NCBI RefSeq assembly: GCF_002161555.1
Contig: NZ_NFHZ01000006.1
Coordinates: 62,001 to 126,000 of the forward strand
Reading direction: 5' to 3'
DNA length: 64,000 nt
Source: Barnesiella sp. An55
GTDB taxonomy: Bacteria; Bacteroidota; Bacteroidia; Bacteroidales; Barnesiellaceae
Each line of letters opens with the position of its first letter. Position 1 is the first letter of the stretch. Made by a program: the position numbers and the translations under genes. The notes below the pieces were generated by a model, which made no database searches, was not told the origin of the DNA, and worked only from the letters and a program-made list of their open reading frames with translations. Positions 49,087 through 57,561 of this stretch are shown here, one piece after another.

Positions 49087-49983
49087 TTATTTCAAGATAT
49101 CCAATACCTCTACTTCGAATACGAGAGTCGAGTTGGTCGGGATTCTGTCGCCGCCGCCACGAACACCGTAGCCCAGTTCGGCCGGGATATAGAGGATATA
49201 TTTGCCACCTTTTTGCATCTGCAGCAACCCTTCGCCAAAACCGGGAACAACACCCATCGGCGAGAAGATAGCGCCCGAGTTGGCATCGAATTGAGTACCA
49301 TCGATCAACGAGCCTTTATAGGCCACTTTCACACGTTGGTTCTTCTGAACCTTTTCGCCCTGGCCCTCTTTAACGACTTTGTAGAGCAGGCCCGATTCGG
49401 TTTTTACCACACCCTCTTCTTTGGCTTTCTCGACCAGGAAGGCATTGCCTTTGGCCAAGTTTTCCTTAGCTTCGGGAGAAGCTGCCAAACGGTCGAGTTC
49501 GGCTTTTTCCTTAGCCTCGGCAGCAGCTCTGAAGATAGAGTCGAGAACATGATTGGCATTCATGGGCGAAATCAACAGCGTAGAGTCACCGGCCAAAGCA
49601 TCTTTATAAGCCCGAATGAAGGTAGCGATATCGATATCAAGACCTGTGCCTTGCTTGATATTCTTCAGCATCTCTTTGGCATAAAGGCCCTGACCCAGAC
49701 CCAATTCATAGGAACGTTGTGTAGAGTCGGTCTTCAGAGCAGCAGCAAAACCTTTCATGAACTCATCGGTTTTGATATCCTTGAGTTGCTCATACATACC
49801 CGATTTCATAGCGTCACCCAAACGAGCTCCATTCGAAACACCCAATGCATAGCTGGCACTGTCGGATGCATTCTCCAGTGTCGTAACAGTTGCACTCTTC
49901 AGTGCCGTAACAGTTTTGCTTTCGCACGACGACATTGCCGTAAAACCGGCAAGTGCTACAAAAAATAAAATACTTTTTCTCAT
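49087..49983 (-). CDS. FKBP-type peptidyl-prolyl isomerase, lipoprotein
   Basis: A 298-residue protein. Signal with lipobox-like MSSC (Cys at about residue 20), so likely membrane-anchored in the periplasm. Residues 35-170 are an FkpA/FklB-type dimerisation domain (DSASYALGVSNGARLGDAMK); residues 195-298 are the FKBP domain (VKVAYKGSLIDGTQFDAN, GVVPGFGEGLLQMQKGGKYI, LGYGVRGGGDRIPTNSTLVF). It should speed proline isomerisation in folding exported proteins. The gene follows a cytoplasmic FKBP gene by 18 bases on the same strand. Confidence 0.92.
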   Translation of the reverse strand: MRKSILFFVALAGFTAMSSCESKTVTALKSATVTTLENASDSASYALGVSNGARLGDAMKSGMYEQLKDIKTDEFMKGFAAALKTDSTQRSYELGLGQGLYAKEMLKNIKQGTGLDIDIATFIRAYKDALAGDSTLLISPMNANHVLDSIFRAAAEAKEKAELDRLAASPEAKENLAKGNAFLVEKAKEEGVVKTESGLLYKVVKEGQGEKVQKNQRVKVAYKGSLIDGTQFDANSGAIFSPMGVVPGFGEGLLQMQKGGKYILYIPAELGYGVRGGGDRIPTNSTLVFEVEVLDILK

Positions 49984-50001
49984 TGTTTATGAAGTAATTA
50001 A

Positions 50002-50586
50002 TTACAATATTTTTATAAGTTCAACTTCAAAGATAAGGGTTGCATTGGCCGGGATGCTACCACCGGCACCTTGCTCGCCATATGCCAGATCGGAGGGGAT
50101 GTAGAGTTTCCAGCGAGAACCTTCGGGCATCAGTTGCAAGGCCTCTACCCAACCGGGAATCACCTGGTTGACTCCAAACACGGCGGGAGTACCCCGCTGT
50201 ATCGAGCTGTCGAACACTTGCCCGTCGATCAAGGTGCCATGATAGTGGCATTGTACCTTGTCGGTAGCCTTGGGTCGGCGACCGGTTCCGGCTTTGAGTA
50301 CCTCATACTGCAAACCACTGGGCAGAACTTCTACCCCGGGACGTTTGGCATTCTCTGCCAGGAATGCCTCGCCGGCACGCCGGTTCTCCTCGGCAATCTC
50401 GTTTTGCAGATTGGTGAAATACTCGTTGATGATTTTCTTGGCCTCATCGAAACTTATCTCGGGCTTCTCTTGCTTATATACGGCCTCTACACCTTTGGCA
50501 AAATCCTCGACGTTCAACGATTTAATACCCGAACCCAGGAAATTGTGCCCCATGCTGAGACCCAATGCATAACTCAATTTGTCCAT
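50002..50586 (-). CDS. FKBP-type peptidyl-prolyl isomerase, cytoplasmic (FklB-like)
   Basis: A 194-residue protein without a signal peptide. A short N-terminal dimerisation part (DKLSYALGLSMGHNFLGSGI) precedes the FKBP domain (VQCHYHGTLIDGQVFDSSIQ, VIPGWVEALQLMPEGSRWKL, AYGEQGAGGSIPANATLIF). The active-site residues are conserved. It is the first gene of a two-gene unit with the lipoprotein FKBP; a -7 box is 25 bases upstream. The pair looks like a local duplication with different cellular addresses. Confidence 0.93.
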   Translation of the reverse strand: MDKLSYALGLSMGHNFLGSGIKSLNVEDFAKGVEAVYKQEKPEISFDEAKKIINEYFTNLQNEIAEENRRAGEAFLAENAKRPGVEVLPSGLQYEVLKAGTGRRPKATDKVQCHYHGTLIDGQVFDSSIQRGTPAVFGVNQVIPGWVEALQLMPEGSRWKLYIPSDLAYGEQGAGGSIPANATLIFEVELIKIL

Positions 50587-50887
50587 TTTCTATTCTATTG
50601 TACAATTAGGCAAACCTATTCAAAATATTTGCGTGGCGAAGATAGGGCTTTTATACTTAATTCGATAAAATCTCCTTAAAAAAAAATATAATTTGCCCCC
50701 GAATACAACCATTCAATAGTTTACCAAGACTTATCTGATAACTATTATAAGATTTCTACAAAACTCTCTTCTGTTATGCCACACTCTTTGATCAAGTTTC
50801 CCTCTCAAACCAACAGAAAGATTTTGAGAGCAATTCTTGTCTAATCCGTTATTTTATTCTATTTTTACTTTATTATTCACTTCCGAC
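50587..50887. other. AT-rich intergenic region between FKBP and acyltransferase genes
   Basis: 301 bases with no convincing gene. It holds the FKBP promoter (minus), a near-miss plus-strand box at about 50688-50696 (TATAATTTG, spacing one base too long), and an 8-bp hairpin CTCTCAAA (50802-50809)/TTTGAGAG (50823-50830). Confidence 0.5.
50611..50618 (-). promoter_or_regulatory. -7 box for the FKBP pair
   Basis: The minus strand reads TAGGTTTG, matching TAnnTTTG, 24 bases before the ATG. Confidence 0.7.
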
Positions 50888-51931
50888 ATGCAAGAGAACA
50901 AACCTCTGTTCATAACCCGACGTAACAACATGGATCTTGTGAGATACTATCTTGCATTATCGGTTCTCATTGCCCATTTTAATTACTTAACCGGATTCGA
51001 GATACCCTGGCCCACAAACAGTTTTACCGGAGTAGGTGGATTTTTTGCCCTCAGCGGATTCCTTGTATTTGGAAGTTTTCTAAAAAAAAGAAGTGTAAAA
51101 ATATACTTGGAGCGACGAGCCAGAAGAATTCTTCCTCCCTATTTTTTTATTGTACTACTCTGTTCCATAGGCTTAGTCGTCATATCCGACCGATCTATTC
51201 TCGATTATTTCCAATCGAGTCAATGGCTAAAGTACACACTCGCCAACCTCTCCTTTTTAAATTTTATCGAGCCCTGTTTACCCGGGGTTTTCTCGGGGAA
51301 TGTGACTCAAGCCGTAAACGGTTCGTTATGGACGATGAAAATTGAATGGCTATTATATCTATCTGTTCCAATAGTTTTTTGGTGCTATACACGTTTCAAA
51401 TGGAATAAGACCTTTGTTTTTATCTCTATTTACTTGTTATCGGTTATATACCGTTTAACTTTTCTATTTCTCTTTCAGTCCACCGGACAAGAAATATATA
51501 ACATCTTATCTCGACAGATTTTTGGGCAATTGATGTTTTTTTACTCTGGAGTCCTCATCTATTTCCATTTCGACAAATTCATGAAATATCGCTGGCATAT
51601 ATTTTTCATAGCGTTCATATTAGTCGGGTTACGAGAATATATACCTTTCTACTCTTTCACAATAGGCCCCCTAATAGTAGCTTCATTAGTGCTTTTTTTC
51701 TCCATGGTAGGGAAATGGGGGCATTTTTTCAGCCGAATAGATAATGTATCGTATGATATGTACCTATTCCATTTCCCGGTCATTCAACTGGCGGTTCACT
51801 TGGGTGTATGCCACTATGGGCCAGGAGTGGCTTTTACTGTCGTACTGGTTACGACGGTTCTCCTCTCCATACTGTCATGGAGTTGTATTGGGAAAAGATT
51901 CATGTACAAACCTAAAATATCACAACAATGA
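50888..51931 (+). CDS. Acyltransferase family 3 membrane protein, AT-rich gene
   Basis: A 347-residue protein with about ten membrane helices. The family-3 features are an N-terminal RNNMDLVRYYLALSVLIAHF (the conserved His of the acyltransferase 3 fold) and GVGGFFALSGFLVFGSFLKK. Such proteins O-acetylate lipopolysaccharide, capsule or other glycans. ATG 50888 is chosen; a TTG 17 codons upstream is less likely. The gene is much richer in A/T than its neighbours, for example 17 G+C in bases 51421-51480 against 36 in bases 52201-52260, which suggests horizontal acquisition. Its stop overlaps the start of the sirtuin gene by four bases. Confidence 0.88.
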   Translation: MQENKPLFITRRNNMDLVRYYLALSVLIAHFNYLTGFEIPWPTNSFTGVGGFFALSGFLVFGSFLKKRSVKIYLERRARRILPPYFFIVLLCSIGLVVISDRSILDYFQSSQWLKYTLANLSFLNFIEPCLPGVFSGNVTQAVNGSLWTMKIEWLLYLSVPIVFWCYTRFKWNKTFVFISIYLLSVIYRLTFLFLFQSTGQEIYNILSRQIFGQLMFFYSGVLIYFHFDKFMKYRWHIFFIAFILVGLREYIPFYSFTIGPLIVASLVLFFSMVGKWGHFFSRIDNVSYDMYLFHFPVIQLAVHLGVCHYGPGVAFTVVLVTTVLLSILSWSCIGKRFMYKPKISQQ

Positions 51932-52626
51932 AAAAGAAACTGGTTGTACTCACCGGCGCGGGCATGAGCGTAGAGAGCGGGCTCTCTACCTTCCGCGGCA
52001 GCGGCGGCCTGTGGGACCGCTATCCCGTAGAAGATGTGGCTACCCCCGAGGGGTGGGAACGGAATCCTGCTTTGGTGCAGGGGTTCTACAACAAACGGCG
52101 CAAAGAGTTGCTCACCGTAGAGCCTAACGCAGGACATAAGGGTCTTGCCGAACTCGAGAAAGACTACGACGTGACCATCATTACCCAGAATGTCGATAAC
52201 CTGCACGAGCGGGCCGGCAGTACGCATGTCATTCATCTGCATGGCGAGCTCACCAAAGTCCGCTCGGTCAAGGACGAAAGCCGGGTCTATGAACTCACCC
52301 CCGACCAGTACGAACTGGCTCCCGATGCCACCGACTCGCATGGCGACCGGCTGAGGCCGCACATCGTGTGGTTTGGCGAGGCCGTTCCCATGATCGAACC
52401 GGCCATCCACATTACCGAAGAGGCCGACATCTTCGTGGTGATAGGTACCTCGCTCAACGTCTATCCCGCCGCCGGTCTGCTCGGCTATGTGCGCCCCCAA
52501 GTCCCCATCTACCTCATCGACCCCAAAGAGGTGAGGGTGCCGGGCAACCGTCACGTGCATGTGATTCAAAAGGGTGCCTCGGAGGGAGTAGCCGAGCTCA
52601 TCAAACTCTTGCACCAAAAACAATAA
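51928..52626 (+). CDS. cobB: Sir2-family NAD-dependent protein deacylase (CobB type) without zinc cysteines
   Basis: A 232-residue sirtuin. NAD motif LTGAGMSVESGLSTFRGSGG, TQNVDNLHERAGS, catalytic His105 in HLHGELTK, then HIVWFGEAVP and VVIGTSLNVYPAAGL. Y54 and R57 (FYNKRRKELL) correspond to the Tyr-x-x-Arg of class III sirtuins, known to accept succinyl-lysine. The protein has no cysteine at all, so the four-Cys zinc site between residues 108 and 140 is missing; this seems usual for Bacteroidota CobB. It overlaps the acyltransferase gene (ATGA) and ends before a bidirectional terminator. Confidence 0.92.
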   Translation: MKKKLVVLTGAGMSVESGLSTFRGSGGLWDRYPVEDVATPEGWERNPALVQGFYNKRRKELLTVEPNAGHKGLAELEKDYDVTIITQNVDNLHERAGSTHVIHLHGELTKVRSVKDESRVYELTPDQYELAPDATDSHGDRLRPHIVWFGEAVPMIEPAIHITEEADIFVVIGTSLNVYPAAGLLGYVRPQVPIYLIDPKEVRVPGNRHVHVIQKGASEGVAELIKLLHQKQ

Positions 52627-52650
52627 CGACCATCTGTCCCCAATTCCATA

Positions 52651-52692
52651 AACAGGCAGCCCGTGGAGAGTTTTCTCCACGGGCTGCCTGTT
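52651..52692. terminator. Bidirectional terminator between cobB and the Na/Pi cotransporter gene
   Basis: A perfect 19-bp stem (52651-52669 with 52674-52692) and loop GTTT, with A-rich DNA on both sides. It resembles the hairpin at 30351 in size and loop. Confidence 0.88.
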
Positions 52693-52711
52693 ATAAATAT
52701 CATCTTTTCTT

Positions 52712-54535
52712 TCAAGCGTGACGCTCGTGCTGCTGCTTGATGGCATCGACCACGTTGATCACATAGTCGCCCAACCGCTCGCACTCCGATATCATATCCA
52801 TGTAGTAGATACCGGCCTGGTATTCATAGTGCTTGTTGTTGATATTCTCGATATTCGACTTGCGCAACTGGTTGCGGAAGTTATTAATCTCGCTCTCCTT
52901 GTTGTACGAAATCATTATCTCGCTCAAGGGCGGCTCGTTGCTCGACAAGAGGGCCACCATATTCGACAGAGCCTCGGCATTGAGTTTGAACATGGCATCG
53001 ATATTGCCCACAATCTCGTCGTTGAAGACAATATGCGAGTCTTGCTTGCGCTGCAACGTGCGGGCCAGATTGTAGCAGCAATCGCCTATACTCTCGATTT
53101 CGGTCACGATACTGAGCATGCTGTTTACCCGCATCTTGCCTTCGTAGCTCAACCGACCGCCAACGACCAGATTCAGGAAACCGGCGATTTCGAGCTCCAT
53201 GCGGTCGCAAATCTGTTCATACTTTTCGATGCGGTTATAGAGTTTCATATAGGCCTCGCTGCCCTCCTTCTCGTGTAACAGATCTCCAACCATGCCAAAC
53301 ATGCGTTGCACCCGCTCGGCATAGACGGCAATCTCCTGATGAGCCTGGGGCAAATTCAACTCCGAAGCCGACAACATGCCTCGCGAGATGAACTTCAGCT
53401 GGAACTCCTCGTCGGTCTTGTCCTTGACCCGTACCAACCGGGTAACAATCTTCTCGTAGAGCCCGGTAAACCAAATCATGATGGTCACGTTGATCACATT
53501 GAATACCGTGTGGAACATCGACAACCCAAACGATACCGAGAACTGCATGGCCTCGAAACGGGCTTTCTGCTGTTCAAAATCGGGGGTATCCAGGGAGGTG
53601 CCATTGTTCAGCGCATTAATCAGCGAAGGATGAGTCTGCTCGTTGACCTCGACAAAAGCCATCAGGTCGTTGGGATTCCCCACGCCGAGCGAAGTACATA
53701 TCCACACGATAAAGCGAATAAAGGGATAATACAGAACAAGCGTCCAAATCGACCCCAGCACATTGAAGAGCAGGTGCCCCATGGCGGCACGCTTGGCCGA
53801 CACATTGGCACTGATTGAGGCCAGCAACGGTGTGATTGTGGTACCTATGTTACTACCCAGGATGAGAGCCGCAGCGATATCGAAGGTAATCCACCCCTTG
53901 CTACACATGATGAGCGAGATGGCCAGCGTGGCACTTGAGGCCTGCACAATCATCGTCACGATGGCGCCCACGGCACAGAAGATGAGGATAGAGAGGAAAC
54001 CCAGTTGAGTGTATGAGGTGAGAAATTCAAAAATCTCGGGATTGCTTTTCAGGTCGGGCACCGAGTGATTCAAGTAATCAAGCCCCATGAAGAGGAAGGA
54101 GAAACCTATGAGAAACTCGCCCCACGACTTGCGGGTACTGTTGCCCGAGAAAAGCAGTGGTGTACCTATACCAATGAGAGGGAGAGCAAACAGAGTGATG
54201 TTGACTTTGAAACCGAAGATGGAGATAATCCAGGCTGTGACGGTGGTTCCCACGTTGGCACCCATAATTACCGACATCGACTGCCCCAGAGTCATCAAGC
54301 CGGCATTGACAAAGCTCACCACCATCACCGTCGAGGCCGAAGAGCTCTGTATCAGAGCCGTTATCAATATACCGGTAAACATTCCTGAAAACCGATTCTT
54401 TGTCATTACAGCAAGGATATTGCGAAGCCTGTCGCCCGCCACCTTCTGTAACCCCTCACTCATGACCTTCATTCCATACAGGAACAAGCCTACCGACCCG
54501 ATTAAGGTCAAGAAGTCCAGAAATGTGTACTCCAT
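52712..54535 (-). CDS. Na+/phosphate cotransporter with PhoU-like domain
   Basis: A 607-residue protein. The first 380 residues hold two inverted copies of the Na/Pi motif (GLFLYGMKVMSEGLQKVAGD, QSSSASTVMVVSFVNAGLMT, QASSATLAISLIMCSKGWIT) in a membrane bundle. Residues 410-600 form a PhoU-like helical domain (YNRIEKYEQICDRMELEIAG, ISECERLGDYVINVVDA). Proteins of this kind import phosphate with sodium. A -7-like box on the minus strand (TAAATTTG, 54627-54620) lies about 85 bases upstream. Confidence 0.93.
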   Translation of the reverse strand: MEYTFLDFLTLIGSVGLFLYGMKVMSEGLQKVAGDRLRNILAVMTKNRFSGMFTGILITALIQSSSASTVMVVSFVNAGLMTLGQSMSVIMGANVGTTVTAWIISIFGFKVNITLFALPLIGIGTPLLFSGNSTRKSWGEFLIGFSFLFMGLDYLNHSVPDLKSNPEIFEFLTSYTQLGFLSILIFCAVGAIVTMIVQASSATLAISLIMCSKGWITFDIAAALILGSNIGTTITPLLASISANVSAKRAAMGHLLFNVLGSIWTLVLYYPFIRFIVWICTSLGVGNPNDLMAFVEVNEQTHPSLINALNNGTSLDTPDFEQQKARFEAMQFSVSFGLSMFHTVFNVINVTIMIWFTGLYEKIVTRLVRVKDKTDEEFQLKFISRGMLSASELNLPQAHQEIAVYAERVQRMFGMVGDLLHEKEGSEAYMKLYNRIEKYEQICDRMELEIAGFLNLVVGGRLSYEGKMRVNSMLSIVTEIESIGDCCYNLARTLQRKQDSHIVFNDEIVGNIDAMFKLNAEALSNMVALLSSNEPPLSEIMISYNKESEINNFRNQLRKSNIENINNKHYEYQAGIYYMDMISECERLGDYVINVVDAIKQQHERHA

Positions 54536-54710
54536 AAAAGTTTCTTAAATAGTTGTTTTATTATCCTCTTTGTGGTATATTTAACACTCAATCTTGCATC
54601 TGGGGAAAAGATTCCTTTGCAAATTTATACAAATAAAAAGACTTGCACAGAGCAACGATTATTGTTTTATTTTTATTAACAAAAAGTATGGTCCTCAGCC
54701 ACATTTTGAG

Positions 54711-56390
54711 ATGACTATGGAAAGAGAAAAATTTGACGTTTATTGTGTAAACACCGGCCAGTTCATACCTGTGGACGGAGGTGAAAGTCTGCTCGAAATC
54801 TACGAAATGGCAAAACCCCAACTGACTCATCGTCCGGTATGTGCCTATGTAAATAACAAAACCGAAGAGTTGCGATATCGGGTATATGGACCCAAGGATA
54901 TCGAGTTTCTCGACATCACCCACCCCTCGGGCATGCGCACCTATGTGCGCTCGCTCTGCTTTGTCATGTACAAAGCCATCAGCGATATCGTTCCCGGCAC
55001 GAGGTTGCGCATCGAGCACTCCCTCTCGCACGGCTACTACTGTCTGCTCGACAATCCCGAAGCACTCAAACCCGAAGTCATCGCCCGCATCAAGGAGCGC
55101 ATGGCTCAAATCATCGCGGCCGATATCCCCTTCAAGAAAATCGAATGTCACACGACCGACGCCATCGAGGTTTTCCGCCAACAGGGCATGCTCGACAAAG
55201 TGGAGCTGCTGCAATCGACCCGCCAGCTCTATACCCAGTATCACACGCTCGACGGCTTGGCCGACTCGTATTACAGCTGGCTCACCCCCTCGACGGGCTA
55301 TCTGCAAGGGTTCGACCTGATGAAATACAACGGCGGTGTGTTGCTGGTTCCACCCATGCCCGACGACCCGCAGACTCCAGCCCCCATAGAGCCCCAGGAG
55401 AAGATGCTGAACGCTTTCAAAGAGTACCTCACCTTCAACCACATCATCGGGTTGAGCAACATCGGCGACCTCAACAAGGTGGTCGAGAGTCGCCAGGCGA
55501 CCGACCTCATCAAGGTGGCCGAGGCGTTGCACGAAAAGAAAATCAGCAAGATTGCCGACGACATTACCCGGCGGTATCACGAGGAGGGCACCCGCATCGT
55601 GCTCATCTCGGGCCCCTCGTCATCGGGGAAGACCACCTTCTCCAAACGGCTTTCGATCCAACTCATGACCAACCTGCTCAAGCCGGTGGCCATCTCGCTC
55701 GACAACTACTTTGTCAACCGCGAAGATACCCCGCACGACGAGACCGGCGACTACGACTACGAGTCGCTCTATGCCCTCGACCTCGACCTCTTCAACAAGG
55801 ACCTCAACCGATTGCTGCATGGCGAGACGGTACAGATGCCTACCTACAACTTCGAGACCGGCAGTCGCGAATACCGGGGCAACACCTTGAAACTCGACGA
55901 GGGAGCCGTGCTCATTCTCGAAGGCATACACGGGCTCAACCCCGACCTCACCCCGCAAATCGAACCACACTTGAAATACCGCATATACGTATCGGCTCTC
56001 ACCACCATCTCGATCGACGATCACAACTGGATACCCACGGCCGACAACCGGCTGCTGCGCCGCATCATCCGCGACTACAAGTACCGCGGTGCCTCGGCCC
56101 AAAGCACCATTGCCCGCTGGGGCAGCGTGAGACGGGGCGAAGAGAAGTGGATTTTCCCCTACCAGGAGAATGCCGACGCCATGTTCAACTCGTCGCTCCT
56201 CTTCGAACTGGCCGTGATGAAAGACTATGCACAGCCCATCCTCAGCGCCGTGCCCCACAACTGCCACGAGTATGCCGAGGCACACCGACTGCTCCATTTC
56301 CTGGGATATTTCCAGTCGATCAACCAGCGCGAGATACCGCCCACCTCGCTCCTGCGCGAGTTCCTCGGCGGCAGCAGTTTCAAATACTGA
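54711..56390 (+). CDS. Nucleoside (uridine) kinase fused to a ThrRS-like N-terminal domain
   Basis: A 559-residue protein. Residues 1-240 resemble the TGS and second additional domains of threonyl-tRNA synthetase: PVCAYVNNKTEELRYRVYG and an intact HxxxH as HSLSH, followed by ECHTTDAIEVF. Residues 290-510 are a uridine kinase/PRK-type P-loop domain with Walker A GPSSSGKTTFSKRL (residues 301-308 region), LDNYFVNREDTPHDETGDYD and ILEGIHGLNPDL. This fusion is known in Bacteroidota; it probably phosphorylates uridine or cytidine, while the role of the N-terminal part is unclear. ATG 54717 is also possible. It ends in a terminator shared with a converging gene. Confidence 0.85.
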   Translation: MTMEREKFDVYCVNTGQFIPVDGGESLLEIYEMAKPQLTHRPVCAYVNNKTEELRYRVYGPKDIEFLDITHPSGMRTYVRSLCFVMYKAISDIVPGTRLRIEHSLSHGYYCLLDNPEALKPEVIARIKERMAQIIAADIPFKKIECHTTDAIEVFRQQGMLDKVELLQSTRQLYTQYHTLDGLADSYYSWLTPSTGYLQGFDLMKYNGGVLLVPPMPDDPQTPAPIEPQEKMLNAFKEYLTFNHIIGLSNIGDLNKVVESRQATDLIKVAEALHEKKISKIADDITRRYHEEGTRIVLISGPSSSGKTTFSKRLSIQLMTNLLKPVAISLDNYFVNREDTPHDETGDYDYESLYALDLDLFNKDLNRLLHGETVQMPTYNFETGSREYRGNTLKLDEGAVLILEGIHGLNPDLTPQIEPHLKYRIYVSALTTISIDDHNWIPTADNRLLRRIIRDYKYRGASAQSTIARWGSVRRGEEKWIFPYQENADAMFNSSLLFELAVMKDYAQPILSAVPHNCHEYAEAHRLLHFLGYFQSINQREIPPTSLLREFLGGSSFKY

Positions 56391-56408
56391 CTTGTACAGC
56401 AAACGACA

Positions 56409-56441
56409 AACGGGACTGCCCCCCAAAGGGACAGTCCCGTT
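56409..56441. terminator. Hairpin terminator between converging kinase and polyprenyl synthase genes
   Basis: AACGGGACTG and CAGTCCCGTT form a perfect 10-bp stem around a C/A/G-rich loop. The following T-content is modest on both sides, so this is a plausible, not perfect, terminator. Confidence 0.7.
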
Positions 56442-56467
56442 GTTGTATTCAAATCTCTTTTAAGCAG

Positions 56468-57445
56468 CTATTTCTCGCGCTCAATGGTATAGTCGAGAAT
56501 AGAGATGAGGGCATCGACCGTCTCCGACGGAGGGAACCCCTCGAGCAACGCCACGGCCTCGTTGCGTATGCGCTTCATCGTCTCATAGGCATACTCGATA
56601 CCACCCTCACGCTTGGCATACTCGATGAGTGTGTACACATGCTCGGCCGAGAGATGCTCTTCGCTAAACAGCAAAGCCCGCATGGCCTCGTTTTCGGCTC
56701 CCGAGCCGTGTGTAATCGCATAGATGAGCGGCAAGGTGATTTTCCCCTCACGCAAATCGTTGCCCGTGGGTTTACCTATCACCTTATCTTCGTAGTAGTC
56801 AAATATATCGTCCTTAATCTGGAAACAAAGGCCCAACTTCTCGCCAAACAGGCTCAACCGCTCGACATCGGCCTTGCAAGCTCCAGCAGCCAAAGCGCCC
56901 AACTGCATGCAGGCATAGAAGAGCGACGCCGTCTTGCGGCGAATCACCTCGAAGTATGCACCTTCGTCAAGCCGGTGATTGCGGGCATTGGAAAGCTGGT
57001 CGATCTCTCCGCGAGCCAACTCCCGGCCCAGCGTGCCCAGACTCGAAATGATTGCCATCTGGTTGGTACGCACCGAACAGTCGAGCGCGCACGACACGAA
57101 ATAATCGCCGGTCAACACCGCAATGCGATTGTCATACAGATGGTTGATCGTAGGCAACCCGCGACGTTTCTGCGACTCATCGACTACATCGTCATGAATG
57201 AGGCTGGCATTGTGCAGCAGCTCCAGCGAAGCGGCGGCATCGATAGCCGTGCGAGGCACCGGGCCGAACAATCGAGCGCACAGCAATACCAGAATAGGCC
57301 TTATCTGCTTGCCTTTACTCTCGAGGTAGGTATTTATCACCTCGTTCATCAAAGGACTGTTTGTATGCAGGGTCTCGGTAAGGGTCTTATTCAGTAAATC
57401 GAGCTCTCCAATAATAGGTTGCCGTATGACCAAAAGTTTATCCAT
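56468..57445 (-). CDS. Polyprenyl (octaprenyl-type) diphosphate synthase
   Basis: A 325-residue trans-prenyltransferase. First Asp-rich motif LLHNASLIHDDVVDESQKRR and second DDIFDYYED; the GKQIRPIL and KGKQIRP motif at residues 44-50 binds isopentenyl diphosphate. It makes a long-chain side chain for quinones, probably menaquinone. The chain length cannot be read from sequence; the residue before the first DDxxD is consistent with a long product. A -7 box lies 25 bases upstream. It uses the product of the MEP pathway to which ispG belongs. Confidence 0.92.
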   Translation of the reverse strand: MDKLLVIRQPIIGELDLLNKTLTETLHTNSPLMNEVINTYLESKGKQIRPILVLLCARLFGPVPRTAIDAAASLELLHNASLIHDDVVDESQKRRGLPTINHLYDNRIAVLTGDYFVSCALDCSVRTNQMAIISSLGTLGRELARGEIDQLSNARNHRLDEGAYFEVIRRKTASLFYACMQLGALAAGACKADVERLSLFGEKLGLCFQIKDDIFDYYEDKVIGKPTGNDLREGKITLPLIYAITHGSGAENEAMRALLFSEEHLSAEHVYTLIEYAKREGGIEYAYETMKRIRNEAVALLEGFPPSETVDALISILDYTIEREK

Positions 57446-57462
57446 ATCAATTTATTCTGGTG

Positions 57463-57470
57463 CAAAAATA
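57463..57470 (-). promoter_or_regulatory. -7 box for the polyprenyl synthase gene
   Basis: The minus strand reads TATTTTTG, matching TAnnTTTG, 17 bases before the ATG; such closeness would give a nearly leaderless mRNA. Confidence 0.55.
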
Positions 57471-57561
57471 GTAATAAAACAAAAGAATCCGTATTTTTAT
57501 CGTAATTTTACCGCATTGCAATAACGCTTTTTTAATTCTTATCTACAAACCGCATATCCGC

